Source: Papilionanthe hookeriana x Papilionanthe teres (Eukaryota; Streptophyta; Magnoliopsida; Asparagales; Orchidaceae). From it: a stretch of DNA of 64,000 nt. Below, in pieces: positions 10,451 to 22,697 of this stretch. The stretch covers positions 17,926,682 through 17,990,681 of the forward strand of contig CM040433.1 of assembly GCA_022702705.1 (NCBI GenBank), given 5' to 3'. Made by a program: the position numbers and the translations under genes. The first letter of the stretch is position 1. Every line of letters begins with the position of its first letter. The notes beneath the pieces are model-generated. The model saw nothing but the letters and a program-made list of their open reading frames with translations. It had not been told where the DNA came from and made no database searches.

Positions 10451-12056
10451 GAGCTAAACATGAACACATGAGAGAGGGAGGAAAAAATCAGAAAACCTAC
10501 ACTACCCAATTTCCTTAGCTCTTAACATCATAAACTTAGTTTAGGACCTAAGCAATGGATCCCACATGAAAACAAGTCATCAAATCCACTGAGTCAGCTC
10601 AATTGAGTCAACTCGAGAAGCCTAAAATCAGGGCAAAATGGAAGTGTGAAACCAAACTCCTCAAACCTTCAAATTAACCATCCTAAACCCATCTAGGGAC
10701 TGTGTGTGGACAAGCTTAATCAAAAATTGCCATCCCCATAGCCTCTAAGCCACTATTTGAACTTCTTCCCCCAAACCGAGTCCCTTTTGGTTTAAATCAT
10801 ATAGGCACCCAATTTGACATCAAATTGAGCTGACAAAGAGTCTTTGTAGGACCACATGAAGCTTCCAAACCAATCAATTTGAACCCAAACTCATCGAGGC
10901 CTAGGTATGGTTCTTTTTACCCAACCCGAGCTCGGACTTGTCTAGAGTAGGGTTAGCCAATTCAAAACCCATACAAATACATATGGATATGTTCGTCTCC
11001 TTCAAATGAAGCCTAGAAACAAAAATCACTCTATTTCATTAAGAATCGTGTGATATCTTGTCTATAGAACATGGACGGTGTCCAGGTATAGAATAGATGA
11101 AGACGATGAACTGATGTCATCCATTTCCGTGATTTAAAAATGGACGTCTATGATTCGTTCTAGCCTGATCAGCTATTAGGATTCCCACAGTGGATCAATT
11201 GCATTCTAACCCGTCCGAGGACACGCGGCGCACTAAGATTTATTTGGATTTAATAAAATCTAGATAAACCTTAAAAACTTTAAAAATAAATAACTTTGTA
11301 TGGGAACATCAAAAAAATAAAATAAAAATACTTTTGGATTCAGGACAGTGAGCACTATAATGTGGAATTAGAATTTTTAATTTTTTATTTATATTTAATT
11401 TTTAATTAATTAAATACTCTTTGGAGTATTTTAATTATTAAAATTATTTATAAGTTAGAAAAATATGAAAATTTAAGGGAATAATTCCTAGCACCTTATG
11501 AACAATCTCTAATTTTTCCAAAGACAGAAAAATTCTCTAGAATAACATTTCTTAATTTTCATGAAATTTAGTAATTATTTGCAATAATAATTCTAAAAAT
11601 TCGAAAAATAGAAAGACTAAATTGGAAATTGACTACGAATTTGGGGAACAAATTTAAACCCTAAAATGACATATTGTACCCTTTCAAAAATTTAAAATGA
11701 CATTTCTTTTATTAGGATTAAAAATTCCAAATTTTAAAATCCTAAAAATAACTTTAAAATTTAATATCCACTTTACTTAACTCATCCACCATGAGTTTGG
11801 TCAAATTTGAGTTCAAACATCAAATGAAATAAAATGAAAATATAATTAGGATTAAATTAATATTAACCCTAATTAACCATATCAATATTTAATTAAATTT
11901 GGGTAAAATAAAATTAAAACCTAATTAGGTTTAACCATTTATTAAACCTAATTAATTATCCTTTAGCCCTCATTACATTAGACTTAGGATAAAATCAAAC
12001 CCTAATTAAGTCTAAGACATCAAATTAGACTTAATTAATTAATTAAACCTTAATTA

Positions 12057-12350
12057 CATTATGTTTAATATAAAATTTAAATTAAGTTTAAGGACATATT
12101 AAACTTAATTAATTAAACCTTAATATAAAATTTTAAAATTTAATTAAGCTTAAGGACGTATTAAACTTCATTAATTAAACCTTAATATAAAAATTTAACT
12201 ATAATTAAGTTTAATGACATATTAAACTTAATTAATTAAACATTAATATAAAAATTTAAACTTTAATTAAGTTTAAGGACATATTAAACTTAATTAATTA
12301 AACCTTAATATAAAAATTAAACTTTAATTAAGTTTAAAGACATTTTAAAT
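12057..12350 (+). repeat. Tandem repeat, about 62-bp unit, around 5 copies
   Basis: Units share AAGTTTAAGGACATATTAAA and TTAATTAAACCTTAATATAA. The copies are slightly diverged in length (about 59-62 bp) and A+T rich. They lie in the downstream half of the giant LTR. Confidence 0.75.
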
Positions 12351-12354
12351 TAAA

Positions 12355-12860
12355 CTCTAATTAGGTCTAACCCATTAGATCTAATTAAACCATTAAGTCT
12401 TAACGAAATTAGACTTAATCAAATCTTAAACCTTAATTAGGTCTAACCCATTAGACTTAATTAATCAATTAAGTCTTAATTAAATTATACTTAATCAAAC
12501 CTTAAACCAATTAGACTTAACCCTAATTGAGTCTAATTAATCAATTAAATACCCAAATTAGGTTTAATTAACCTTAAAACAATTAGGTTGAACCCTAATT
12601 AAGCCTAATTAATCAATTAAACCTTACTCAAATTAGATTTAATTGACCTTAAACCAATTAGACTTAACTCTCATTGAGTCTAATTAATCAATTAAACCTT
12701 ACCCAAATTAGGTTTAATTAACCTTAAACCAATTAGGCTTTACCCTAATTGTGTCTAATTAATCAATTAAATCTAACTCAAATTAGGTTTAATTAACCTT
12801 GAACCAATTAAACTTAACTCTAATTAGGTTCAATTAACCACAAACCGCTAAGTCAAACCT
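12355..12860 (+). repeat. Degenerate tandem repeat, about 73-bp unit
   Basis: Repeated alternation of CCAATTAGACTTAACCCTAA, TTGAGTCTAATTAATCAATT and AAATTAGGTTTAATTAACC. At least four units are recognisable between about 12500 and 12840, with looser versions on both sides. It follows the 62-bp array directly and shares its TTAATTAA words, so the two probably arose from one another. Confidence 0.65.
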
Positions 12861-13523
12861 AACTTAAGTCCAATTCACATTGGACTTAAGTCAAAACTAA
12901 ACTTAGGTTCAACATAACATGAACCCAAGTTAACCTAAACCTAACTTAAGTTCAACCACTATTAAACTTACGTCAAAACACATAACTTAGGTTTAACCAA
13001 AATTGAACCCAAAGTTGACCTAAAACTAAACTTGACTCCAACTTAAACATAATATAAGGTTAACTTAAATTCAATCTAAGTTAAGTCTAAACATAAATCT
13101 TAAAGACAAACTTTAAGTTCAAACCAAATTGAATTCAATTGAACTAAAAATTAAACTTAAGATAAAACTCAACACATATTATAAATCGACATAAAGTTCA
13201 ACCTAAATCGAACTTAACGTAACATAAAAATTTAATCGACACAACTCTTAATAAAATATTACTCGACATAATTTTTTGAAGAAAATCAATTCAAACCCGA
13301 ACTAATATAAACAACAATAAAATCTTCAACAAACATAAAAAAATTTTAACGACGGATCTCAAAAATAAATAATTTAAAGTCAAACACAAACTGACACTTA
13401 AAATCGACATTAAAACATAAATCGGTAAATGAAACTTAACTAAATTTGGACATCTGTCAATTCTAAAATGACGACCGACTGTTGTTTTCTAACATAAGAT
13501 TGCTTTGCAGGGTTGAAAACAAA

Positions 13524-13723
13524 ACCTCGCTTAGATTTTCTTTGCATGTTATAGGGTGTGTTAACTCTGTTTTACAGGACGATGATGGCGAGATGATGAC
13601 ATTAAAAAAATAAACAAAATGAAATGACATAAAACAAATAAAAACGATTTAACCCAATAACCTCGCTTAGATTTTCTTTGCATGTTATAGGGTGTGCTAA
13701 CTCTGTTTTGCAAGACATCGACA
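13524..13723 (+). repeat. Pair of 60-bp direct repeats
   Basis: 13524-13585 and 13660-13723 both contain AACCTCGCTTAGATTTTCTT, GCATGTTATAGGGTGTG and TAACTCTGTTTT, with few differences. They are separated by about 75 bp. They lie in the giant LTR upstream of its hairpin. Confidence 0.8.
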
Positions 13724-14068
13724 ACAAAATAATAATAATAAAAGACATCAAAAGCAAACAAAAGCAACCAAATGACATCAAAATAATACTAAACAAAACA
13801 ACAAAAAATGATAAAACAAAAATAAGAAATAGTGACATGATAATTGACAAACAAAAACAATCATAAACAAAATAACAAATATCTTCTTGACAATATAGAA
13901 GATACCTCATGACATAAATATAACATAATATCTCATGATAAAATGAGATAAACATCAAGAATAAAACATTTGTATGTTTATTTTCCTAAAAAGTATTCAG
14001 AAAATAAGTTTTTAACATTAATCAAGAGTTTTCTTAGGCAAAACTAGAATTTTTTAGGATGTAATTAA

Positions 14069-14090
14069 CTATAAAAGCTTGCTTCTATAG
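14069..14090 (+). other. Conserved LTR hairpin, copy 2 (compensatory changes)
   Basis: CTATAAAAGC, loop TT, GCTTCTATAG. Two G-C pairs of the other copies are A-T pairs here, keeping the stem. It is preceded by GATGTAATTAA as in copy 1. Confidence 0.7.
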
Positions 14091-14319
14091 ATGAAATAAA
14101 AAGAACTCAGAATAGGTTAGATACCTAAAAATCTCAGGTTATTAGACTTTTCATTTTCCTAATAGGATAAGAATATTCTAGAGTTCTACCTATAAAGATA
14201 TCACATTACCTTTCCTTTGGTTATCTATTTCACTTCTTTTCCTTTTCTTTTACCCTTTTCAAAAACGGAATAAAGATTGAGGCAATATAAATAGACTGAC
14301 GACTCCATGACATTTGACA

Positions 14320-15010
14320 CGACGCCTAGGAATTGGCGAAGATTTGAATCTTGACGAGTTTCCATCACCGACAAGGATAGGTAAAGTCAAAATCGTGAAA
14401 ATCATTCATACCCATGAAGTTCACAACATCCTGCACACCTTTGTTGAAAATGAATGGTTTGCCTTCTTTCTTATCCTCCTGAGAAGTAATCAGTCGAAAT
14501 CACCCCAATCAAGGAGGGAGTGCCTTTCTCACAAGAACCTCTAATCTCATCCCAAAGTCTAGCATGAACATAAAAATATTTGCAGATATAGATGGTGGCA
14601 ATGCTTTAGGTTTTATTATCAGTAAATTTAGCTCTTCCACGAAGTACTTAACCCAGCTTTAAGTCAATGGTGAAGGACACAATGTCACTTCTCCACAAAA
14701 CAAGAATCCCACCAGACTTGCGCAGAGAAGGTTGGAATATAAAGTTCAAAATTTTCCCTGCAAGCTTGTCAGCAATATGACGGTTAAACTGCTTCACCTT
14801 AATCTCAAGATGACCAATAAAAAGAGGATTATTCTCATCAACTAGGTGTTTAAGGTAGCACCCTGTATAAACCTTACGCGACCCTACAATTCTAAAAAAT
14901 AATTAGATCATTTGGAAATTAAAGGGAAAGTGACCCCGTCGATCATTAACTCCGGAGGATTTTATCTTTCTTTTACTGAGAGCATGCTCAATTGGATCCA
15001 ACTGTTGGAG
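14320..15010 (-). pseudogene. LINE ORF2 endonuclease N-terminal part
   Basis: Reading the minus strand leftward from about 14890, the frames give RKVYTGCYLKHLVDENNP, then LFIGHLEIKVKQFNRHIADK and FQPSLRKSGGILVLWRSDIV. The pattern (LFIxLLETKV, IADKxAG, SGGILVLW) is the start of the APE-type endonuclease of plant LINE ORF2, which nicks target DNA. Downstream (left) of 14640 the frame is lost by a TAA and indels, and no RT follows. Confidence 0.65.
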
Positions 15011-15039
15011 TTCCATATCAAAATCGGCTTTTGATATCC

Positions 15040-17130
15040 ACTCTGCTCCATCACTTTGTTTGCTCTTTTAGAGTTTTTAAGCCTTCATCTTGAGCAAAGC
15101 CCCTAGTTTATCAACATAATAATTCAATGGTTGGCTGGAATTATGAATGCAATTGCTGTCTTGATTTATTTGAGCCATAGAATCGAGAGAAATTTCTATC
15201 ATAGCATTTTTAGTTGTAACATTTGGTTGCCTGAAGGCCTTATGCTCCTTGTGATTCATCTATCCTATCATACTTTTGCCTTCTTCTCCACCCAAAACTG
15301 TCATGCCATGATTCCAAGTTTCCCGAGCTTTGTAAGCAACAACATTTGTTGGTTTCTTTTGTTGTTCGGATACAAGGGTCAACAGACCTAGTGGTTTCAC
15401 GCTGATCTCCTCCCTCATGTCACTTGGTATTTCAAAATAATCACCTTCCTCATTATTTCGTAAGTTACATAACCTTTCTCCTGTGTGCTTCTCCATATCA
15501 CCAACTGCAGGTGATTGGCCGAAATGGACACTCTATTAACCTTTGCTTGTTAGCTTGGAGAAGCATGAGGTAGTTTTTTTCAAGGAAACATTGATTGTGT
15601 CATTAGCTTGTGAAGCTTGCTTCATTTGATTTAACTTATCCTTGCATTGAATAGCTTTATGGATCAGTTTCCCACAAGTGAAGCAAAGGTGGGAAATACC
15701 CCCATATTCAAACTTCTGAAAGAATTTTCCACAGAATCCTTTCACCCAAATACTTGCCTTTAATTTTTTTTTAAAGATCCGTCCAGATACAAACACACCC
15801 GTAAGCATTCCCTTCCCAGTTATTGGTTTGGGCATCTAACTATAATGGGTGTCCCATCGTAGCTGCAATATGAATGATATTCGTGCTCTCCCAATAAAGG
15901 AGAGGAAGTTATGTTAGCCAATCCAAATAGGTGTTGAGAACCCATCAAAAGAATCTGCATCAAAATTAGCTTTCCACAATTACAGACCAATTATGTGATC
16001 AACAACAAACCATGGCCTGCCCATAAGTGCAAAGTCCCTCGCTTCTCTAGACTCAAAGATATAGACAAAACAATCATTGCTACCGGTTAAGATTTGCAAT
16101 GGTCCAAAATGGCCCCACTTTCTCTTCAATTCAGTTTGTAATATTGAGAAAGGGATATTCCTTCCCAATAGTTTATCAAAAAGAGCATTTTCAAGTTTGA
16201 AGGTGTTTTGTTGTGTGCACCCCAAGCTGAGTTTAACCTCACCATTATCCTCCATAAAGTCTTCCAACTTTTCATTCCATTTAATAGGGATATGTTTAGG
16301 TTTAAGCCAGGGATTTGCATTATCTCCAATCCGATTCAACCCTAGATTTAAGGAAGGTGGTCGAGCACCAGGACCCTCTAATTTGGCTCTCATATTGGTG
16401 ATACCAATCTACTTTTGCAGCATCCCTTGCTGACCATCTTGTAAGTTAGCCAGAAAACTGAGGCTGGTGGAAAGAACAGTCTTGGGGGCATTATGACAAT
16501 CACCTTATGTGAAATATTGTGACATTGTAGATTTTGATGCATTAAGAGTATCCCTTTTCACACCTGCAACTGAAAATTCCTCACCCACATCCATACAAAT
16601 ATCATTATCCTAGAAAGAATCACCAGCATCCATAATGGTAATTGATTCATTCACAAATTCTTGATTCACACAAGATCTGTTCAACATGGGCCCCATTTTT
16701 TTTAGTTTTTTAGACCTAGCCTGAGAATCCTCCAATGTAAAATTCCTTTGAGAAAGTTTATCACCAAGTTGTCCACCCCAATAGCTCTGCCATTATTCTT
16801 CTCTCAGTATTTAACTAGGGATCGAACAAGTTGCATCACGTGACATCCTTCGGCATCAACACCTTCTTGGACTAAAAACCACTCCCTGGATTATGAGAAC
16901 TACACAAATTAATATCTCCATCATCTCTTAGCTCATGCTCTGCCTCCATTGAATTCCCTTCAGTGGGTCGTAAGGTTTCACCTTCTTTCTTGCCATCCCG
17001 GTTCGCTCCGAGTTGCCCGATTTTCTTGCATTAACCTTTTTCTTTCTTATTTAGAGAAGTTTCATTCTGTTACTCCAGCAGTACATCCACATATATCATC
17101 AATCATATCATCACCAGCTTTCAAATGAAC
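15040..17130 (-). pseudogene. LINE ORF1 with DUF4283 and CCHC knuckle
   Basis: ORF1 of a plant LINE, a nucleic-acid-binding protein. The best frame (15980-16393, 137 codons) has FDKLLGRNIPFSILQTELKR, KWGHFGPLQI and FALMGRPWFVVDHIIGL, the DUF4283 pattern. The next open piece (15536-15835) has FGKFF-like and YGGISHLCFTCG segments with a C-x2-C-x4-H-x4-C zinc knuckle. Further pieces at 15260-15496 and 15077-15259 form the tail. Stops separate all the pieces. The N-terminal part (16400-17130) is poorly conserved. Confidence 0.75.
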
Positions 17131-17160
17131 CCTGTTCATCGAAGAAGAAACATCTTTTTT

Positions 17161-17495
17161 GTCATGGTAGGGGTATTTAAATGATTAGATAGAATACCCA
17201 ACTCTTTATTCTATATTGAATTCATCAACTTACAATAAAAAAAAACACAAAAGGCTTTGTAAATAAAATTGGCCAAGCATTCCAATTGAAAGATGTTATT
17301 TGCAATTTGCATGGTCTTTAGTATTTTAAAGCATCCAACAAATTCTAATGTGTTAGTCATACATATATATTACTTGAGGTTGAAACATGCAATATGCACT
17401 TGAATATTGTACCAACAAGAAAAGAATTTTGAGCCATTCAAACTTCGAAAATTTAACAAGCAAGCATGCCTTGAATCTATATTTATCACATAAAT
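17161..17495. other. Unassigned AT-rich flank
   Basis: 335 bp between the LINE remnant and the solo LTR. No open frame, repeat or RNA gene was recognised. Together with 24988 onwards it is the pre-insertion target DNA of the solo LTR. Confidence 0.5.
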
Positions 17496-17892
17496 ATAAT
17501 TGTCGGCACATTTTTTAGGTTGTGTTGTATTTTATTTTGAAAAGGGGGTCGCCTAACAGAAATTGTGCGGCGAATTTTTTAATTTAATTTAAATAAATAA
17601 TTTGAAAAGTAGTATTTGATTTTGAAAATAATTTTAAATTTGAAAATTTTAAGATATGAAATCAAACTGATCTCACATCCCAAATAGTTCACATAAACGA
17701 GCACCGCACCACAAACCGTGTATCTATCCCTAAGGATAGACACACTGCTTGATGGTGGGGCTCGATTAAATAAACTAGAAGCTTTGTGACATCCGTTTGG
17801 TCTGCGAACCAATTTTATAAGCCGACAAATTCCTCTCGTTTAATATGAAAGCATTAAACAGGGTTTATATTACCTGGGTTCTTTAAAATTCC

Positions 17893-17914
17893 CTATAAGG
17901 GCAAGCCCCTATAG
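17893..17914 (-). other. Conserved LTR hairpin, copy 3
   Basis: Plus strand CTATAAGGGC, loop AA, GCCCCTATAG, followed by TTAATTACATC, which is the reverse complement of the context in copies 1 and 2. One A-C mismatch. Confidence 0.7.
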
Positions 17915-19616
17915 TTAATTACATCTTAAGTGACGAGAGTCACCTAAGAAAACTCTCGATAATAATCAATAATTCTGCTCTCAAGAATTTCAAAGTTTAA
18001 GTTTTCAAAGGATTGAATTTTGGAATTTCAATAGGGAATGGATCAAGTTTGGAACATTTTGTTTTGAGAATTCAAAGGAAGAAAGGTAGGAGAAATTACG
18101 GATTCGAAGCGAACTTCGGTAATTTCCCGACTATCCTATTGTTTGGCTTGAATTTAGGAAAGTCCTAATGTTTATTTAATGTTTTGATCCTGCCAATTTT
18201 AATTAATTAGGACTTATATTTGTGTGATAAAATCACACAATTAACCTCGAAGATGTGAGGGTTTATGTCGTATCGGACGGCTGCCTCGGAATCCTAAGTC
18301 CGGTTAGGGCTTAATTTACATGACATGATCATGCAAATGCCTAACGAAAAGTTGAGGATTTATGTTGCACTAGGCAAACTACCTCGAAATCCTATAGATT
18401 GGTTATTTAATTCTAGGAAAGTTTTGCTGAAGTAGATTCAGTTTTGCTGATGACGATGGTCGTGCTGCCCACTGTGCTCCGAGCTCCTTGTTGTTGCAGA
18501 GGTTTAGTTATAGAAGTCATAAATCAGGAGATGAGAAAAGTGTTTTGGTTTAGAGAAAATCTTAACTTCCAAGTGTTTTTTATGTTTTAATTAAAACAAA
18601 TCTTAAAGTTGATTATAACGACGCCGGTTAAGATCCCACGGTTCCATCCTTCCGGTATCGTTATTTTTATCGGATTCACTTAGTCCAGATGAATTTGCTA
18701 AACTCAACTAAATGAGTTCCACACTTTCATTTAGACCGTGGAAATCCCGTTAGCAACACGTAGGTTACATCATCCGAGGTATTCCCGATCATCCAACGAG
18801 ACGTTTTAATTTAGTTGTAATTGTAGTTTTGTGTTCTGTTTGTGATTAAATTTTGAGTTGTTTTATATTTTGAAATGTTGTGGCGGTGAATTTTATCTTG
18901 CAATGACTTTTAATTTAGTTTTGGTTTCAGTTTTAGGGACTATCCTAAAGGTGTGGGTTTTCATGCAACAATTGTTTATCATGCAAGAAAAGTAAGTACA
19001 ATGTGATTAAATAAATTGCAACAATGTAAATTGCAAGAAAGTAAATTGCAATAAAATAAAAGCGTACCTGGAGGGTCTTCCCGTCATCCCAAGCTGCACT
19101 TAAAACACAATTAGAATATTTAAGCAAGTTCCTAGGTAAAGCTAAGGGAAGGGTCATGGTTTTCTACCAAGTTTCCAATCATATAGCTAGTCATTTCCTA
19201 TGACGTCTAGGTTCTTTGTGTTTTGGTTTGAGGACAATTTTCTTCATCAAAGAATAATTAAGTTCAATTGTTCTTATGAACATCCTATCATATTGAGGAA
19301 GTGCTTAAGAAGAATCTTAAACATCTTTTCAATATTGATAGGATTGTTTTAAGTCTAAATGAATTCAATCATACAAATGAATTAATCGTCCGGGAATTCA
19401 AGTTTTGTTGTTATCTTACTCAGTGAACTAGGACATTTGAATGTCCTATAAGTGAAGTAATATTTCATTTAATGTTCTGTTTAGGAGTTATGATAATTAA
19501 AGTTTTCGAGGGCAAATTGGTGTTCCAATGATTTGTGATTTAATTTAAATTAATAGGGTTTGAATTTGGAATAGTGTTCAAGTTGATTTATATTTAGTTT
19601 CTTTATGTCTTAGATG

Positions 19617-20050
19617 CTGTTATTTAATTCAATTTAATTTAACTTTGATTTAATTTAATTTGGTTTAGTTTAATTTAATTTAATTTAGTTTAATTTAATT
19701 TGATTTAATTTAATTTAATTTAATATGTTTCTTAATTTAATTTTATTTAATTAATTTTAATTTAATTTAATTTTAATTTAATTTAGTTCAATTTAATTCA
19801 ATTTGTTTAATTTAATTTAATTTAATTTATTTATTTTAATTTAATTTATTTATTTAATATGTTTTAATTTAATTTAATTTAATTTAATTTAATATTTTTT
19901 AATTTAATTTAATTTAGTTTAATTTAATTTAATTTGTTTAATTTAATTTAATTTAATTTAATTTATTTATTTATTTTAATTTAATTTATTTATTTAATTT
20001 AATTTAATTTACTTGTTTGATTTAATTTAATTTAATCTTTGATTTAATTT
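19617..20050 (+). repeat. TTAAT/TTTAA pentanucleotide tract
   Basis: An impure 5-bp microsatellite, about 430 bp. The matching tract in the other giant LTR is 50270-50560 and has a different length, showing independent slippage. Confidence 0.9.
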
Positions 20051-20640
20051 TATTTTTAATTTTAGTTTAATTGAAAATTTAAAAAGAGTTTAATAATTTA
20101 ACTTTTTAATTTAATTTTAATGATTAAGTCCTTTAACATTTTAAAATTTAAATTTGAATTATCATTTTTAATTAGGAATTAAATATTAATGAGATGATTA
20201 ATTTAGGGATTTTTTAAATTAAAGAATAAATCTCTTCTTAATGACATCCCTTATCTTAATAATTCCAATTTTATTATTCTTCCAAATTTAATCAATTGTT
20301 TAATTAAGGTTTATTTTAATTATTTCAAATTGTTTAGTAGGTTTCTACCCTTTAATTATTTAAATTTCAATCATCCAAATCAGATTAAGATCAAATATTT
20401 TACATGTTAATTTTATTAAACCTAAAGTTTTAATTAAGGGTTAAAATTTTAATTACCACTTTGCCCTTTAAGCTTAATAATTTTATAACTCACTAAATTG
20501 AGCTTAAATGAACTTGAAATTTTTATGTGACTTCACTCATATGTCAATAAAGACATGAGAGGAGAAAATGTGATTTTTCTGTATTTAATTTATTTATGTA
20601 ATTATTTTTGGTGGAAAATAGGAATTTCCAAGGAAAATTT

Positions 20641-20720
20641 AATAACATGACCAAGGGAAAGTTTCTGTCCTTAAGAAAATTATGGGACATTCCTAATGAC
20701 CAGAGGACCACTTGGACCAA
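20641..20720 (-). other. 80-nt block identical in two giant LTRs
   Basis: Identical to 51177-51256 while the surrounding AT-rich DNA differs at many sites. It contains plus-strand words ATGACCAAGGGAAAGTTTC and GGGACATTCCTAATGACC. It is antisense to the element transcript if read as the short plus-strand open frame. Confidence 0.65.
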
Positions 20721-20837
20721 CTTTGGTGATTTTTTGAATTATATTATTTTTATTATAATTATTTTAAGTTTTGGAGCATTAATTAATTTAAAAATAAAAT
20801 AAAGGTTGAAAAATAAATTTTATATTTTTCAAAAATC

Positions 20838-20862
20838 TCTCTGATATCAAGGATATCAGAGA
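20838..20862. other. Perfect 11-bp hairpin
   Basis: TCTCTGATATC, loop AAG, GATATCAGAGA. In the other LTR copy (near 51374-51398) the left arm is kept and the right arm is mutated. GATATCAGAGAG recurs once more at about 21166. Confidence 0.7.
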
Positions 20863-21885
20863 ATTAATTTTTGTAATTTTCTAATTTTTCTTTGATTTAT
20901 TATAATTATTTTAGTGAAAATGCTAGAAAATACATTTTTTTAATTTTAAAATTACCCTAGGGCTTTAAAATTTAATATCTCATCAAATAGACCTAAGAAA
21001 AATATGGGATTTGTTCCTAAGTGATTAAAATTCAAAATGTGACATTTTGGTGAATTTTATTATTTTTATGATTTTTATTATTTTTTAATTATTAAAATAT
21101 TAAAATAATGCAAAAAAATAAATTTTTTAGAAAATTGAAATTTTAATTTCCTTAAATTCCCCTGATATCAGAGAGGCTCCAAAACCAATTTGGTGAATTT
21201 TTGAAAGGTTTTTTGAAAGTTATGAATTTTTAAAGTTCAAAATGGCTAAATGACTTAACCAACCCATTTTGTAGGGCTAACCTAGTCCAATTGACTTCAA
21301 AATTTTATTGTGGGTTCCTCTAATCCTAAAGGTCAGTGGAAAATTGATTTCAAGTCAATTTGATGTATAGTTAACTCTAATTAATTAGGGACCTATTTTG
21401 GGTGTTTAAGCCAATTAGGGTTATTTTAAATAAACTAATCCAAAATCTATTTTTCCTAGGGTCCTCTAGTCATAAGAGACATCACCAAATTTTCCTAGAA
21501 TTTATTTCAAAACATGCTAATTATTGGAATTAAAATACTCAAAACAGTAACATGAATTTGAAAAATCAATAACTTCTCATAGAGATGGCCTTCGACTTTG
21601 GAAAATTCGGGGAATGTTCCCAAATTCGGAGGCTTCAAAAGCCCTATGGTCTCATGCCATGGTGAATTTTCTATATGCATGGAGAATTAAAAGAATGCAG
21701 AAGGTAAATAAATTATTAAAAATAAAATACTTGATGAAATTAAATGATTTCTTTTCCACATTATTCTCCTCTGTTCACTGAGCAAGAGGGTATTTTTATT
21801 TTATTTTTCTGATTTTTCTACACAAAGTTATGGATTTTTGAAGTTTAGGGAATTAAAAAAAATCAGAAAATCCCTAATTTTCTAT

Positions 21886-22096
21886 TTATCCGAGTCGGCG
21901 CTGCGTCAACCTCGGCAGCTCCGAAAGGCCACGCGGCGCGTTCTGGTTCGACGCCGCCATCTGACTCAGCGCTCTGGGGCCCCGCTGTGTCGTTCCATCC
22001 CCTGATCCGGCGCGATCCTGGCCGTCCGTCCGCGCGTGTATTAAATGAACGGCATCCGTTCATCGTCCCCAAGCGTCCTCACCCGAGAGCCGTCCA
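21886..22096 (-). other. GC- and CpG-rich block of giant LTR
   Basis: About 200 bp of G+C-rich, CpG-rich sequence inside an otherwise AT-rich LTR, ending in plus-strand CACCCGAGAGCCGTCCACAC. The homologous block in the other LTR is 52424-52628. It lies some 600 nt downstream of the candidate TATA box in the sense direction, so it would be in the leader RNA. Confidence 0.7.
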
Positions 22097-22688
22097 CACT
22101 AAATCCCTAATATCTCACTCGATACTCAATGGATTTTCGTATTCTTATACTCTATGGATTCGTCTTGAAGAGAAGAATACATCTATACGGTTTATGTGGC
22201 ATGAAATTGATTCAATAAAAATGGAGAATGTTCAGAAGCTCGAGAAGAAGAGTAAGGCCATACCTTTGCTCAGAGAAGTGTGGCTTCGATCTGAGGGTTG
22301 TGTCACCTTCGATTGGATCCCGGCAAGCTCCGGATGAAGTCTCCCGGTCCGGTGAATTGCTCAGGCTATGAAAGTGACCACGGCTCGATCACAAAGCTTG
22401 GAGGCTGGAGCAACTGGGTGGCTCGGAGATGGGGCTTTCGGTGGGAAACTTCTCCTCTTGGTCCAGTGAAGGTGTAGGACCGATCGATTTGAGGATTGGC
22501 TCACCTGTGGCAAAGTGTCCCGGTTTTGGGTGGAATTTCGGTTGAGAAATCGGGCTCTGTTGGTGGGGATTAGGGCAAATTGACACTGGGGATCAACTGC
22601 TCTAAGGATGGTGAAGGGTTTGGAACAATTTTGGCAGAGTTTTGGCAAGTTTTGTGCAACTCTCCTCCATGGCCTTGAGGGGGTCGTG

Positions 22689-22697
22689 TTTAAATAG
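22689..22697 (-). promoter_or_regulatory. Candidate TATA box of solo LTR
   Basis: Minus strand CTATTTAAA, kept at 53199-53207 in the other copy with similar flanks (CCAGCC upstream). It lies about 2.29 kb from the U3 start. Confidence 0.5.

Larger units (their letters stand above)
8605..14319 (+). repeat. Diverged giant LTR, plus orientation (5.7 kb)
   Basis: It begins TGCTGACCTCAC, parallel to the U3 start TGTTGACCTCAT of the 7.3-7.5-kb LTRs at 55582 and TGTTGATCTCAT at 24982, both on the minus strand. Collinear landmarks follow. These are CCCTAATGACTAGGG near 8700, a TATA box at 10443, a segment near 11090 matching the GC-rich block (ACGATGAAC-GATG-ATTT), a long AT-rich tract with tandem repeats, then the hairpin at 14069. 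A likely end is CATTTGACA at 14319. No open frame of note was found. Flanking 5-mers (AGGAT, CGACG) do not match, so it is not a clean solo LTR. Confidence 0.6.
14320..17160 (-). mobile_element. LINE (L1-type) remnant, minus strand
   Basis: A non-LTR retrotransposon fragment with ORF1 (about 17130-15040) followed by the endonuclease start of ORF2 (about 15010-14320). RT and the 3' end are missing, because the sequence stops where the giant LTR begins. LINEs usually lose their 5' end, so loss of the 3' part here indicates later disruption or deletion. Stops and frameshifts occur throughout. Confidence 0.75.
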
